Below, piece by piece: positions 7,622 through 19,135 of a stretch of DNA of 64,000 bases. The position numbers and the translations under genes were made by a program. The notes beneath the pieces were generated by a model. It did not search any database and was not told the DNA's origin. It saw nothing but the letters and a program-made list of their open reading frames with translations. The stretch is taken from contig NZ_JADQDF010000001.1 in the NCBI RefSeq assembly GCF_019263585.2, forward strand, positions 3,472,001-3,536,000. Direction: 5' to 3'. The stretch's first letter is position 1, and each line of letters begins with the position of its first letter. This DNA is from Pseudonocardia oceani. GTDB taxonomy: Bacteria; Actinomycetota; Actinomycetes; Mycobacteriales; Pseudonocardiaceae.

Positions 7622-8805
7622 CCACTGCTCAACGTCCCGAACGCAGTGTCCCGAAGCCACAGTTCACGGATGCGGAGGCAGGCGCGCAGGAGTTCCCGGA
7701 CTCCGGTGCGAGCGCACGTCGGTACAACTACTACAAGCCGGCGAAGCGGAAGCAGACCCACTACGAGGACGTCACCGTCGACGTCCAGCCCGACCCGCGG
7801 CACTACCTGTCGCAGGGCTGGATCTACGGCTTCGCGGACGGCTCGAGCGGATACCCGCTGACCTGGACGAAGCTCAAGGCGTGGGGCGTCGACAAGCCCG
7901 AGCCCGAGCGCGGCGCCGGCAGCGGCGGCAAGCACGTGGAGGAGTGGCCGGCCCACGGCTGGCACGAGTTCCGGGATCCCAACGAGGAATGGGAGATGAC
8001 GTTCTACCGCTACAACGCGAACGTCGTCCGCCAGACCACGCAGAACGTCGAGAACGCCCGCCAGGCCAAGGCGTTCGACAACTGGACCCCGAACTGGAAG
8101 ACCTTCGTCGAGCGCAACGTCGGCGCGTGGATGCACATCGAGCACATCCTCGGCCTCTACGTCTTCGCCGCGATCAACCGCTCCTGCCCGACGAACATGC
8201 ACAACACGGCCATGGTCGTGAACAGCATGCACAAGATCCGGTTCGCCCAGGACCTGGCGCTCTACAACCTCACGCTCTCCGAGGAGATCGAGGGCTTCGA
8301 CGGCGCCGCGCACCTCGACGCGTGGAACAACGACCCCGAGTGGCAGGGCGTCCGCAAGGTCGTCGAGGCGCTCACCGCCGTCGACAACGACTGGGGTGAG
8401 ATGGCCTTCGCCACCAACGTCGTCTTCGAGCCCCTGCTGGGCGAGCTGTTCCGCAGCAACCTGGTGCAGCAGGCCGCGGCCGGCAACGGTGACTTCGTGA
8501 CCCCGACCGTCATCGGCGCCGGCGAGTACGACTACTCGCAGCGCGACCTCCGCTGGACCCAGGCCTGCTTCGGCCCGCTCACCTCCGACAAGGAGTTCGC
8601 GGCCCACAACAAGGAGCTCATGCAGGGCTGGCTCGCCAAGTGGGTCCCGCTGTGCCTCGAGGCCGCTCGCGCCATGCAGCCGCTCTGGAGCCAGCCGGAC
8701 TTCAAGCCCCCGCGGTTCGAGGACGCCCTCGACCGGGCCAAGAGCCGGTTCGCCGGCATCGTGACCGAACTCGGACTCGAGCCCCCGAAGGAGCTGTCGC
8801 AGTGA
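7618..8805 (+). CDS. prmC: Monooxygenase hydroxylase beta subunit
   Basis: The 395-residue small hydroxylase subunit, which shares the ferritin-like fold of the alpha subunit but has no metal site. It contains the family segments FVERNVGAWMHIEHILGLYV and VFEPLLGELFRSNLV. Together with PrmA it builds the alpha2beta2 hydroxylase core. The start overlaps prmB (ATGA), and the stop overlaps prmD (GTGA), which should keep stoichiometry tight. Length is normal. Confidence 0.95.
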   Translation: MTTAQRPERSVPKPQFTDAEAGAQEFPDSGASARRYNYYKPAKRKQTHYEDVTVDVQPDPRHYLSQGWIYGFADGSSGYPLTWTKLKAWGVDKPEPERGAGSGGKHVEEWPAHGWHEFRDPNEEWEMTFYRYNANVVRQTTQNVENARQAKAFDNWTPNWKTFVERNVGAWMHIEHILGLYVFAAINRSCPTNMHNTAMVVNSMHKIRFAQDLALYNLTLSEEIEGFDGAAHLDAWNNDPEWQGVRKVVEALTAVDNDWGEMAFATNVVFEPLLGELFRSNLVQQAAAGNGDFVTPTVIGAGEYDYSQRDLRWTQACFGPLTSDKEFAAHNKELMQGWLAKWVPLCLEAARAMQPLWSQPDFKPPRFEDALDRAKSRFAGIVTELGLEPPKELSQ

Positions 8806-9176
8806 CCAGTTTCAAGACCTCCGAGAGCCCGTTCAAGGCCAACAACACCGCGTCGAACATGGCCGGCGTGACGCTGATGAACAACCAGGTCGGCGTCGTC
8901 GTGGCCGAGGTGATGGACAGGCAGGAGAACGTCACCATCACCCACCTGCCGTCGATGATCCGCGTCGACTGCGTCGGCCGGATGGACTTCGTCTACGACG
9001 AGATCTCCGAGGCGCTCGGCGAGGAGGAGGGCTTCTACGACGCCTCCGAGTTCGAGGAGAACATGTCCACGCACTACGGCAAGATGATCCACATGGATGA
9101 CCGGACCGTGATGTTCGGGAATCTGGAGGAGGCCGCCGAGTTCATCGGCGACATGCTCCCGCCCGAGGTGAAGTAA
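8802..9176 (+). CDS. prmD: Monooxygenase coupling (effector) protein
   Basis: The 124-residue cofactor-free coupling protein of the MmoB/PrmD family. It binds the hydroxylase and gates substrate and O2 access. Family features seen are NNQVGVVVAEVM near residue 28 and SMIRVDCVGRMDF near residue 50. I use the GTG at 8802, which overlaps the prmC stop by four bases and gives the family length; a longer open frame upstream is only a shadow of prmC. Last of the four structural genes. Confidence 0.94.
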   Translation: MTSFKTSESPFKANNTASNMAGVTLMNNQVGVVVAEVMDRQENVTITHLPSMIRVDCVGRMDFVYDEISEALGEEEGFYDASEFEENMSTHYGKMIHMDDRTVMFGNLEEAAEFIGDMLPPEVK

Positions 9177-10991
<1,815 letters not shown>

Positions 10992-12113
10992 ATGTACGTC
11001 GTCGACGGCGAGACCTACCTCGTGGTCGACGCGCAGGTCCACGCCTGGGACGCGAGTCCGCACAACCAGGCGGGGCCTGCGGGTGAGCTCTTCGCCGCCG
11101 ACCTCCTGCGGCGGCACCGCGAGCTGGACGGCTCCGCGGTGCCGCTGCCGGAGGTCGAGCGCGTCACCGAGGACGGCCTCTCCCGGGACGTGTTCGGCGG
11201 TGGGTGCGTCGATCGCGCCGTCCTGCAGCCGGTGGTGCTGGGGGAGCTGTTCGTCCTCGGGTTCTCGCCCGTGGCCTGGCACGCGGAGCTCGCCGCGCGG
11301 ATGCCGGGGAAGTTCGTCCTGAGCGGTGAGCTCGACCCCGACGCCGGCCAGCCCGGTGCCCGGGGGATCGCGGCCAAGGTCCGGCGCTGGGACATGCGCG
11401 GCCTGACGTTCTGCGAGTCGCGGCGCCCGGGCGGGCGCATGGAGCTGCGGGAGACCTGGCTGCGCCGGGCGCTGGCGCGCTGCGCGGCGTCCGGGGCGGG
11501 CGTCGTCCACCTCGGGGTCACCCCCTCGGCCGGTCCGGCCCCCTGGCGCCGCTGGCGCGCCGCGGCGGGGCAGCGCAGGCCGGGCGGCACGCCCCCGCGG
11601 CTGCCCAGCTGGGCGGAGCCGGTGCGCTCCGGGTCGGCGCTGCCGGTGCGGACCCGCCCGGTGCAGCGCGTCGCGTCCGCCGGGTTCGACGTCGCCCAGT
11701 TCCGGGAGCTGGCCACCGCGTTGCCCCGGACGTCGTTCGTGCTGGGCGCGGGCTGCCTGCCCGCCGACCAGCTGTGCCGGCTGGCCCGGCTCCCCAACGT
11801 GCACGTCGTGCTCACCGACATCCTCCCGTGGATCTCGGCCACCGACGCCCGCGCCGACTTCGGCCGCGCGCTGGGCGAGCTGCTCATCGCCTACGGGCCG
11901 GAGCGGCTGCTGTTCGGCAGCGGCTACCCGCTCGTGCGCCCGGGCCGGCTGGTGGCGCAGTTCGCGTCCTACCGCTTCCCCGACGAGCTGCGCGGGCGCT
12001 ACCGCGACCTCGACGCCGACGCCCGCCGCGCGATCCTCGGTGGCAACGCCGCGCGCCTCTACGGCATCGAGGGCGGCCGGATGGCGCCGTCGGTCTCGGT
12101 GCGTCAGGGGTAG
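10992..12113 (+). CDS. Degenerate amidohydrolase-2 family protein of the prm operon
   Basis: A 373-residue TIM-barrel amidohydrolase homologue that starts directly after the chaperonin stop. The prm/mim clusters I know usually carry an amidohydrolase here. In this copy the metal ligands are lost: the usual D-x-H-x-H after strand 1 reads DAQVH, the EHVG histidine region reads LGAGC, and the final GSD aspartate reads FGSGYP. A proline/arginine-rich low-complexity insert lies near residues 180-225. The N-terminus (DGETYLVVDAQVHAWDASP) and the C-terminal ILGGNAARLY still match the family. It is more likely a scaffold or assembly factor than an enzyme. Comparison with functional homologues is from memory. 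Confidence 0.8.
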   Translation: MYVVDGETYLVVDAQVHAWDASPHNQAGPAGELFAADLLRRHRELDGSAVPLPEVERVTEDGLSRDVFGGGCVDRAVLQPVVLGELFVLGFSPVAWHAELAARMPGKFVLSGELDPDAGQPGARGIAAKVRRWDMRGLTFCESRRPGGRMELRETWLRRALARCAASGAGVVHLGVTPSAGPAPWRRWRAAAGQRRPGGTPPRLPSWAEPVRSGSALPVRTRPVQRVASAGFDVAQFRELATALPRTSFVLGAGCLPADQLCRLARLPNVHVVLTDILPWISATDARADFGRALGELLIAYGPERLLFGSGYPLVRPGRLVAQFASYRFPDELRGRYRDLDADARRAILGGNAARLYGIEGGRMAPSVSVRQG

Positions 12114-12194
12114 CGCGCCCGGGGGCTCCCGCCAGCGGTTGCACACCGCACCCACCGCTCTTAGCGTGGTCCGCCGAGCGGGGGAGGACTACAC

Positions 12195-13547
12195 ATGACC
12201 ACATCGGACGCGTCTCCACCTGCGAAGGTGGACGAACGCACCGTGCGCAAGGCCGTCGGTGCCGCCGCGATGGGCAACCTCGTCGAGTGGTTCGACTACG
12301 GCATCTACAGCTACGTCGTCCTGTACATCACGCTCAACCTGATCCCGGGGGGTGACGCCGGGAACGCGGGCCCCGGCTACGCGTTCGCGATCTTCGCCGT
12401 GGCGTACCTGGTGCGCCCGTTCGGCGGGATCATCCTCGGGCCGCTCGGGGACCGGATCGGTCGCAAGGCGGTCCTGTCGCTGACCATCGTGGTGATGTCG
12501 GGCGCGAGCTTCTGCATCGGCCTGCTGCCCACGTACGCCGCGGTCGGGTTCCTCGCCCCGCTGCTGCTGATCCTGCTGCGCATGGTGCAGGGCTTCGCCA
12601 CGGGCGGCGAGTACGGTGGCGCGGCGGCGTTCATCGCCGAGTACGCGCCCGACAAGCGCCGCGGCTTCTACTGCTCGTTCCTGGAGCTGGGCACCACCGG
12701 CGGCTTCGTGCTCGCCGCCGGCCTGGTGACGGCGCTGGAGTTCGGGCTCACCGACGAGGCCATGACCTCGTGGGGCTGGCGCGTGCCGTTCCTCATCGCC
12801 GGGCCGCTCGGGCTCGTCGGCCTCTACCTCCGCAGCAAGCTGGAGGACACCCCGGCGTTCCGGGAGCTGGAGGAGAAGGCGCAGCTCTCGGAGTCGCCGC
12901 TGCGCGACGTGCTCACCAAGCACTGGCGCCCGATGATCATCTGCATCGGCCTCGTGCTGTTCTACAACGTCGCCGTCTACACGATCCTGTTCTACATGCC
13001 CGACTACCTCCAGACGACCACCGGACTGGAGGCCACCACGGCCCTGCTCTACATCCTGGGCATGATGCTGGTGATCATGATCGTGATCATCCCGGTCGGC
13101 GCGCTGTCGGACCGGATCGGCCGCAAGCCGCTGATCCTGGCGTCGTGCATCGGGTTCATCGTGCTGTCCTACCCGGCGTTCCTCATGCTCGACACGGGCA
13201 CCGTGCTGGGCACGGTCGGCGGCCTGCTGGTACTGGGGCTGCTGCTGGTGCTGCTGCTGGGCACGATGTCGGCGACGCTGCCGGCGCTGTTCGACACCGA
13301 CGTCCGCTACGGCGGGTTCTCCATCGGCTACAACATCTCCACGTCGATCTTCGGCGGGACGGCGCCGGCCATCCTCACGTTCCTCGTCACCTCGACGGGC
13401 AACAACGCCTTCCCCGGCGTGTACGTGGCCGTCGCCGCGGTGATCTCGCTCGGCGCGGTGCTCGCGCTGCGCGAGAGCGCGGGGATGCCGCTGCCCGGAG
13501 CGGGCTTCACGACGTCGAAGGCGGCCAGCCCGTCGGCAGCGCGGTGA
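12195..13547 (+). CDS. MFS transporter, metabolite:H+ symporter (MHS) family
   Basis: A 450-residue, 12-helix transporter. Family marks are GNLVEWFDYGIYSY in helix 1, the loop motifs GDRIGRKAVL and SDRIGRKPLIL, and RMVQGFATGGEYGGAA. MHS members import organic acids, betaines or similar compounds. It follows the degenerate amidohydrolase by 81 bases with its own ribosome binding site (GGGGAGGA at 12181) and may take up a monooxygenase substrate or an oxidation product; this is inferred from position. Its end overlaps the convergent GGCT-like gene by 41 bases. Confidence 0.9.
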   Translation: MTTSDASPPAKVDERTVRKAVGAAAMGNLVEWFDYGIYSYVVLYITLNLIPGGDAGNAGPGYAFAIFAVAYLVRPFGGIILGPLGDRIGRKAVLSLTIVVMSGASFCIGLLPTYAAVGFLAPLLLILLRMVQGFATGGEYGGAAAFIAEYAPDKRRGFYCSFLELGTTGGFVLAAGLVTALEFGLTDEAMTSWGWRVPFLIAGPLGLVGLYLRSKLEDTPAFRELEEKAQLSESPLRDVLTKHWRPMIICIGLVLFYNVAVYTILFYMPDYLQTTTGLEATTALLYILGMMLVIMIVIIPVGALSDRIGRKPLILASCIGFIVLSYPAFLMLDTGTVLGTVGGLLVLGLLLVLLLGTMSATLPALFDTDVRYGGFSIGYNISTSIFGGTAPAILTFLVTSTGNNAFPGVYVAVAAVISLGAVLALRESAGMPLPGAGFTTSKAASPSAAR

Positions 13548-14541
13548 AGCCCTCGGACGGCGAGCGCCAGGCGTAGGCCCAGCACGTCGTGCCGTCGGTG
13601 GTGACCGCGCGGACGCGGACGTAGTCGGGGCCCTCGTAGGCGTCCATGGCGGGGAACGCGGTGACCGGGTCGCCCAGCTCGATCAGGGTGCCCGGCACCG
13701 CGCCCGCCGCTCCGGGCAGCCAGGCCGGGTACCCGTGCCCGGTGTCGAGCAGCGAGCCCGCCACGCGCGCGGGCCGGTGCGGCCCCGCGGCGTGGGGCTC
13801 GACGTGGTGCCAGGACACCTGGCCGGGCTGGAGCAGGCCGTAGGCGAACAGCGCGGTCGGCCACGCGTCGGGGTGCGGGGCGCCGACGGCGGTGGGTGCG
13901 TCGAGCCCGTCGTCGCCGGGCTCACCCCGGAGGACGCGCGCATGCGCCTGCGCCACGTCGGCGCACCGCACCGGCCGGCCCCCGACGATCAGCGGGGCCC
14001 GGGCGGGGGAGTGCCCGACGTAGACCCACGGCTCGGTGACGAGAGCACCGTCCTCGGTGCGGACCGTGCCGGTGCGCAGCCGGGCCAGGCGGAAGCGCTC
14101 GTCGCGGCCCTCGCAGCGGTCGAGCACCGCGATCTGCGCGGGCGTGGCGAGCCAGACCGCGTGCTCCTCCTCGACGCCCGGCGCGGCGGCGAGGGTGGCG
14201 GGCCGCTGCCCGTCGCGGGCGCGGTGCCCGGCGGCCCACACCGCGGCGACGCCGGTGGTGCGGGCGCGCAGCACGACGACCGGGTCGGCGCCCAGCCCGA
14301 GCGCGTCGCGCAGCCAGGTGATCTTGCTCGGACAGCGGTTGGAGCCGTAGGACAGCAGCGGGACGCGCGCGGCGGCCGGCGGGGCGTCACGGGCGGCGAG
14401 CCACTCGTCGATCGGGACGTCGCCGACCCGCCACGGCCCGGGCAGCAGTTCGTGCACGGTGCCGTCGACGTGCACGAACGAGCAGTCGGGCACGGCGCCC
14501 GGGTAGGGGTCGGCGGGGAAGGCGGAGTCGGGCCGGGTCAC
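13507..14541 (-). CDS. Gamma-glutamylcyclotransferase-like protein
   Basis: A 344-residue protein whose C-terminal third has the GGCT/AIG2 fold signature FAYGLLQPGQ and AFPAMDAYEGPDYVRV. The N-terminal half carries a second, more diverged copy with LLSYGSNRCPSK and LDRCEGRDERFRL, so it looks like two tandem GGCT-like domains. Such proteins turn gamma-glutamyl amides into 5-oxoproline, but the substrate is not known here. I place the start at GTG 14541; the open frame upstream belongs to the metal permease shadow. No operon partner is evident. Confidence 0.72.
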   Translation of the reverse strand: MTRPDSAFPADPYPGAVPDCSFVHVDGTVHELLPGPWRVGDVPIDEWLAARDAPPAAARVPLLSYGSNRCPSKITWLRDALGLGADPVVVLRARTTGVAAVWAAGHRARDGQRPATLAAAPGVEEEHAVWLATPAQIAVLDRCEGRDERFRLARLRTGTVRTEDGALVTEPWVYVGHSPARAPLIVGGRPVRCADVAQAHARVLRGEPGDDGLDAPTAVGAPHPDAWPTALFAYGLLQPGQVSWHHVEPHAAGPHRPARVAGSLLDTGHGYPAWLPGAAGAVPGTLIELGDPVTAFPAMDAYEGPDYVRVRAVTTDGTTCWAYAWRSPSEGFTALPTGWPPSTS

Positions 14542-14561
14542 CGGTCGACGGTAACCAGGGC

Positions 14562-15440
14562 TCAGGCGGGGGCCGTGCGGCGGAGGCGGCGGGTGAGCAG
14601 GCCGTGCTTCGGCGAGCCCAGCAGCGCGACGACGAAGCAGGCCGCGCAGACCAGGCCCATCGCCCCGGCGATCGAGCTGTCGTAGGCCACGGCGAGCGTG
14701 TGCCCGCCGATCGCCCCCACCCAGCCGACGCCGACGGCCAACGCCACCATGACGACGAGCCGGTCGGTGAGCAGGTAGGCCGTGGCCGCCGGGACGATCA
14801 GCATCGTCACGACGAGGATCGCGCCGACCGCCTCGAACGCCGACACTGCGGTGACGGCGACGGCCACCAGCAGCAGCCGGGAGAGCAGCTGTGGGCGCAG
14901 GCGCACGGTGGCGCCGAAGGCCGGGTCGAACGTCGTGGCCTTCAGCTCCTTCCACAGCAGCGTGATCAGCGCCAGGTTGAGCAGGACGACCACGCCCAGC
15001 ACCACCGCGGCCCGGGCCACGCCGACGCCGCCCCCGAGGTCGACGGAGTCGAACGGGACGAACGCGATCTCACCGTAGATCGTGGAGTCGAGGTCGAGGT
15101 GGATGCCGTCGGCGAAGCGCGTGACGCCCAGGACGCCGAGCGAGAACAGGGCGGGGAACACCAGCGCGATCGCGGCGTCCGACGCCACCAGCCCGCTGGC
15201 GCGCAGCGCGTCGATCCCGAGCACGCAGAGCACCGCGAACGCCGCCGCCCCGACGACGACCGGCAGCGGCGCGCGCGTCTGCCACACCAGCCACACCGCG
15301 ACGATCCCGGGCAGCACGGCGTGGCTGACGGCGTCGGAGAGCAGGGCGATGCGGCGCAGCACGAGGAACGGGCCGAGCAGCCCGCAGGCGGTGCCGACCA
15401 GGCCGGCCACCACCACGATGACGAGGTCGTCGGCGGTCAT
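14562..15440 (-). CDS. Manganese/zinc ABC transporter permease (second)
   Basis: A 292-residue inner-membrane permease of the TroD/ZnuB (ABC-3) family with about eight hydrophobic segments. It contains the coupling-helix region LSDAVSHAVLPG and the conserved EAVGAILVVTMLIVPAATAYL. Last gene of the metal uptake operon. The stop of the previous permease and the ATG at 15440 share one base (TGATG), so it is translationally coupled. With the other permease it would form the channel heterodimer. Confidence 0.9.
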   Translation of the reverse strand: MTADDLVIVVVAGLVGTACGLLGPFLVLRRIALLSDAVSHAVLPGIVAVWLVWQTRAPLPVVVGAAAFAVLCVLGIDALRASGLVASDAAIALVFPALFSLGVLGVTRFADGIHLDLDSTIYGEIAFVPFDSVDLGGGVGVARAAVVLGVVVLLNLALITLLWKELKATTFDPAFGATVRLRPQLLSRLLLVAVAVTAVSAFEAVGAILVVTMLIVPAATAYLLTDRLVVMVALAVGVGWVGAIGGHTLAVAYDSSIAGAMGLVCAACFVVALLGSPKHGLLTRRLRRTAPA

Positions 15441-16618
15441 CACGGCCTCCCGGCGGCGCTGAGGCGGCGCAGCTGCGCGACGGCGTCGTCGCCGAGGCTG
15501 CCGCGCAGGTCGGTGGGGTCGGGCTCGCGGGCGTCGGGCAGGTCGACGAGGGCACCGTGCTCGAGCCAGGCCGACCAGAGGGCGCGGCGGTCGGCCAGCT
15601 CGGCCGCGGCAGCGGAGCCCGCGGGGGTGAGGCCGGCGTCGTCGAGCAGGCCGCGGCGGCGCAGGTCGGCCCGGGCGACGCGGTCGGTGAGCCCGCGGAC
15701 CGGCGCGTCGGGGTGGGCGAGCACCTGCTCGCGGCGCACGCGGCGGCGCCGCGCGCCGAGTCGCGAGGCCCGCCACAGCACCCCGCGCCCGGGGGTCAGC
15801 AGCACCGCGAGCACGGCGAGCGCGAACCCGACGAGCACGATCACCGGCCCCGTCGGCAGGGCGGCGCGCGTGGCGACCAGCGACCCGGTGATCCCGACGA
15901 CGGCCCCGACGGCACCGGCCAGCGGCAGCACGAGCGTGAAGCGGTCGGCGAGCTGGCGCGCGACGACGGTGGGCACCACGAGCATCGCCACCATGAGGAT
16001 CGCGCCGACGACCCGCACCCCGATGACGACGGCGACGACGAGCAGCCCCGTCATCAGGACCTCCAGCGCGCGCACCGGCAGCCCGATCGACCCGGCGTAG
16101 GAGGGGTCGAACAGCGTGGTCGTGAGTGCACGCCGCAGGACCGCGACCACCGCCAGCGCGACGCCGCCGAGCACCGCCATCACGAGCACGTCGGTCTCCA
16201 GCAGGCCCGCGGCCTGGCCGAACAGGTAGTTCTCCAGCCCGGCCTGGTCGGCGTCGGCGGTGCTCGCGATGTGGGTGAGCAGCACGACGCCGAGGGAGAA
16301 GAAGCCCGACAGGACCACGCCGATCGCGGTGTCGGGCTTGATCCGCCCGGTGCGCTCGATGCCGACCATGAGCAGCGCGGCGACCAGCCCGGCCACCGCG
16401 GCGCCGATGAGCAGCCCGGGCACGTCCTTCACCCCGGCGACGAGGAACGCCACGCAGACGCCGGGCAGCGTCGAGTGCGCCACGGCGTCGCCGACGAGGC
16501 TGCGCTGCCGCAGCACCGCGAACGTGCCCAGCACGCCGCTGGTGACGCCCAGGACGAGCGCGCCGACGACGACGACGGCGTCGGTGTACGGCAGGCCGGG
16601 GAGGACCGACGCGAGCAC
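15440..16618 (-). CDS. Manganese/zinc ABC transporter permease fused to a DtxR-like C-terminal domain
   Basis: A 392-residue protein. Residues 1-275 are an ABC-3 permease (LVGDAVAHSTLPGV; RVVGAILMVAMLVVPTVVARQ). A cytoplasmic extension after residue 285 contains a winged-helix-like segment (ARADLRRRGLLDDAGLTPAGS) resembling the DNA-binding end of DtxR-type repressors. Similar tails occur in some TroC/MntC permeases. Start is GTG 16618, one base after the ATPase stop. Whether the tail senses metal or is structural is unknown. Confidence 0.87.
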   Translation of the reverse strand: MLASVLPGLPYTDAVVVVGALVLGVTSGVLGTFAVLRQRSLVGDAVAHSTLPGVCVAFLVAGVKDVPGLLIGAAVAGLVAALLMVGIERTGRIKPDTAIGVVLSGFFSLGVVLLTHIASTADADQAGLENYLFGQAAGLLETDVLVMAVLGGVALAVVAVLRRALTTTLFDPSYAGSIGLPVRALEVLMTGLLVVAVVIGVRVVGAILMVAMLVVPTVVARQLADRFTLVLPLAGAVGAVVGITGSLVATRAALPTGPVIVLVGFALAVLAVLLTPGRGVLWRASRLGARRRRVRREQVLAHPDAPVRGLTDRVARADLRRRGLLDDAGLTPAGSAAAAELADRRALWSAWLEHGALVDLPDAREPDPTDLRGSLGDDAVAQLRRLSAAGRP

Positions 16619-16619
16619 G

Positions 16620-17396
<777 letters not shown>

Positions 17397-17397
17397 C

Positions 17398-18348
17398 TCA
17401 GCTTCCCAATCCGTCGGCGATCAGGTCGGCGTTGGCGCGGAGCATCCCGGTGTAGGTGCCCTCGGGGGTGCCGGGCGAACCCGCGGCGTCGGTGAACAGC
17501 TCGCCCCCGACGGTGACGACCGCGCCGCGCTGCGCGGCGGCGGCGATCAGGGCGTCGATCGTCTGGCGGGGCACCGAGGACTCGACGAACACCGCGGGCA
17601 CCCCGCGGGCCGCGATCAGCTCGGCGACCCGCTCGACGTCGGCGGTGGTGGCCTCGGCCGCGGTGGAGATGCCCTGGATGCCGGCCACCTCCAGGCCGTA
17701 GCGGCGCCCGAAGTACTCGAACGCGTCGTGCGAGGTGACCAGCAGGCGCCGCTCGGGCGGGATCGCGGCCATCCGCTCCGCCACGTAGGCGTCGAGCTCG
17801 GTGAGCTCGGCGAGGTAGGCGTCGAGGTTGGCGCGGTAGGTGCCGGCGCGGGCCGGGTCTCGCTCGGCGAGGGTGTCGGCGATCGTCCGGCTGACGTGCT
17901 CCCACAGGCTCACGTCGAACCAGACGTGCGGGTCGTACTCCTCGTTGGCGCCCGGGGCGGGGGCCAGCAGCTCGGTGCGCGGGATGCCGTCGGTGACGGC
18001 GCGCGTGGGCTGGCGCGCGGCGAGCTCGCCGAGCAGCTCGGCCATCCGGCCCTCCAGCTGCAGGCCGCCGTAGAAGATGACGTCGGCCTCGCGCAGCGTC
18101 CGGACGTCGCCGGCGCTCGCGCGGTAGAGGTGCGGGTCGACACCGGGGCCCATCAGGCCCGTGACCTCGACGGCGTCGCCCCCGATCCGCTCGACCGTGT
18201 CGGTGATGAAGTTGGTCGTGGTGGTGACGCGGACGGGGCGGTCGCCGATCGGCTCGTCGCCGGACGCGGCCGTGGAGGTGCAGCCGGTGAGGGCGAGCAG
18301 CGCCACCACCAGCAGCCCCACCACCGACCGGGGGAACGGGCGCTTCAC
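17398..18348 (-). CDS. Metal-binding lipoprotein of the ABC uptake system (cluster A-I, Mn-type)
   Basis: A 316-residue substrate-binding lipoprotein. The lipobox is LTGC with the modified cysteine at residue 23. Likely metal ligands are the histidine in VDPHLY, the histidine in YDPHVWFD, the glutamate in VFVESSVP and an aspartate in ELFTDA. This His-His-Glu-Asp set is that of Mn-binding PsaA/MntA rather than the three-histidine zinc type, and there is no His-rich loop as in ZnuA. The GTG start at 18348 overlaps the stop of the DtxR-like regulator gene, so regulator and transporter form one operon. Confidence 0.9.
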   Translation of the reverse strand: MKRPFPRSVVGLLVVALLALTGCTSTAASGDEPIGDRPVRVTTTTNFITDTVERIGGDAVEVTGLMGPGVDPHLYRASAGDVRTLREADVIFYGGLQLEGRMAELLGELAARQPTRAVTDGIPRTELLAPAPGANEEYDPHVWFDVSLWEHVSRTIADTLAERDPARAGTYRANLDAYLAELTELDAYVAERMAAIPPERRLLVTSHDAFEYFGRRYGLEVAGIQGISTAAEATTADVERVAELIAARGVPAVFVESSVPRQTIDALIAAAAQRGAVVTVGGELFTDAAGSPGTPEGTYTGMLRANADLIADGLGS

Positions 18349-19037
18349 GCGACCACCCGCCCGTGGACGAGGTGGGTCAGCGGCTCGCCCAGCGCGTGGT
18401 CGGCGGCACCGACCCGCACCCACAGCGGACCGCCGAACGGCTGGCGCGCGGTGACGTCGAGCCGGACGCCCGGGTGGATGCCCAGCCCCGACAGGTAACG
18501 CAGGGCGGCGCTGTCGCGGTCGTAGACCCGCTCGACGTCGAACGCGGAGCCGGCGGGGGCGGCGTCGAGGCGCAGGCCCCACTCCTCCTCCTGCCGGTCG
18601 CCGGCGCGGGGGATCGGGTCGCCGTGCGGGTCGCGCCCCGGGTGGCCGAGGTGGGCGTCGATGCGGTCGACGAGCCGGTCGGACACGGCGTGCTCCAGGG
18701 CGTCGGCCTCGGCGTGCACCTCGTCCCACGGCACGCCCAGCTCCTGCGCGAGGAACGCCTCCAGCAACCGGTGGCGGCGAACGACGTCGCGGGCGTGGGC
18801 GGCGCCGTGCTCGGTGAGCGCGGCGAGGTGGCCGTCGGTGCGGCGCAGCAGCCCGGCCGCGGTGAGCCGCTTGAGCATGATCGAGACGGTGGGGGCGCTC
18901 ACGCGCAGCTCGTCGGCCAGCGCGGACGTGCTCACGGGCTCGCCGCGGCCGCTGCGCACGAAGACGGTGCGCAGCGTGTCCTCCACCGCGCTGGTGTGCG
19001 GCAGTGCGCAGCACTCGGGAACTCGATCGCCGATCAT
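18345..19037 (-). CDS. DtxR/MntR-family metal-dependent repressor
   Basis: A 230-residue regulator. The N-terminal winged helix is at about residues 18-75 (TSALADELRVSAPTVSIML). The dimerisation and metal-binding domain contains HRLLEAFLAQELGV and ADALEHAVSD, and an FeoA/SH3-like domain lies at the C-terminus. It should bind DNA when loaded with Mn(II) or Fe(II) and repress its own operon. The perfect inverted repeat at 19037-19050 overlaps its start codon and is the obvious operator. First gene of the five-gene metal uptake operon. Confidence 0.9.
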   Translation of the reverse strand: MIGDRVPECCALPHTSAVEDTLRTVFVRSGRGEPVSTSALADELRVSAPTVSIMLKRLTAAGLLRRTDGHLAALTEHGAAHARDVVRRHRLLEAFLAQELGVPWDEVHAEADALEHAVSDRLVDRIDAHLGHPGRDPHGDPIPRAGDRQEEEWGLRLDAAPAGSAFDVERVYDRDSAALRYLSGLGIHPGVRLDVTARQPFGGPLWVRVGAADHALGEPLTHLVHGRVVA

Positions 19038-19050
19038 TAGACTCCTCTAA
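19037..19050. promoter_or_regulatory. Inverted repeat TTAGA-N4-TCTAA, operator of the metal operon
   Basis: A perfect five-base inverted repeat with a four-base spacer, ending on the first base of the DtxR-like gene. Its layout resembles DtxR/IdeR/MntR boxes (TTAGG-type half sites). Binding here would block transcription initiation or early elongation of the uptake operon. Confidence 0.6.
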
Positions 19051-19135
19051 CTGCCGGTTGCAGGGAGGCTAAGCGACAGTAGTACCCGAAACCAACAGGA
19101 TGAGTCGTCGCAACTTGCGACATAGGCTCCCGAGC

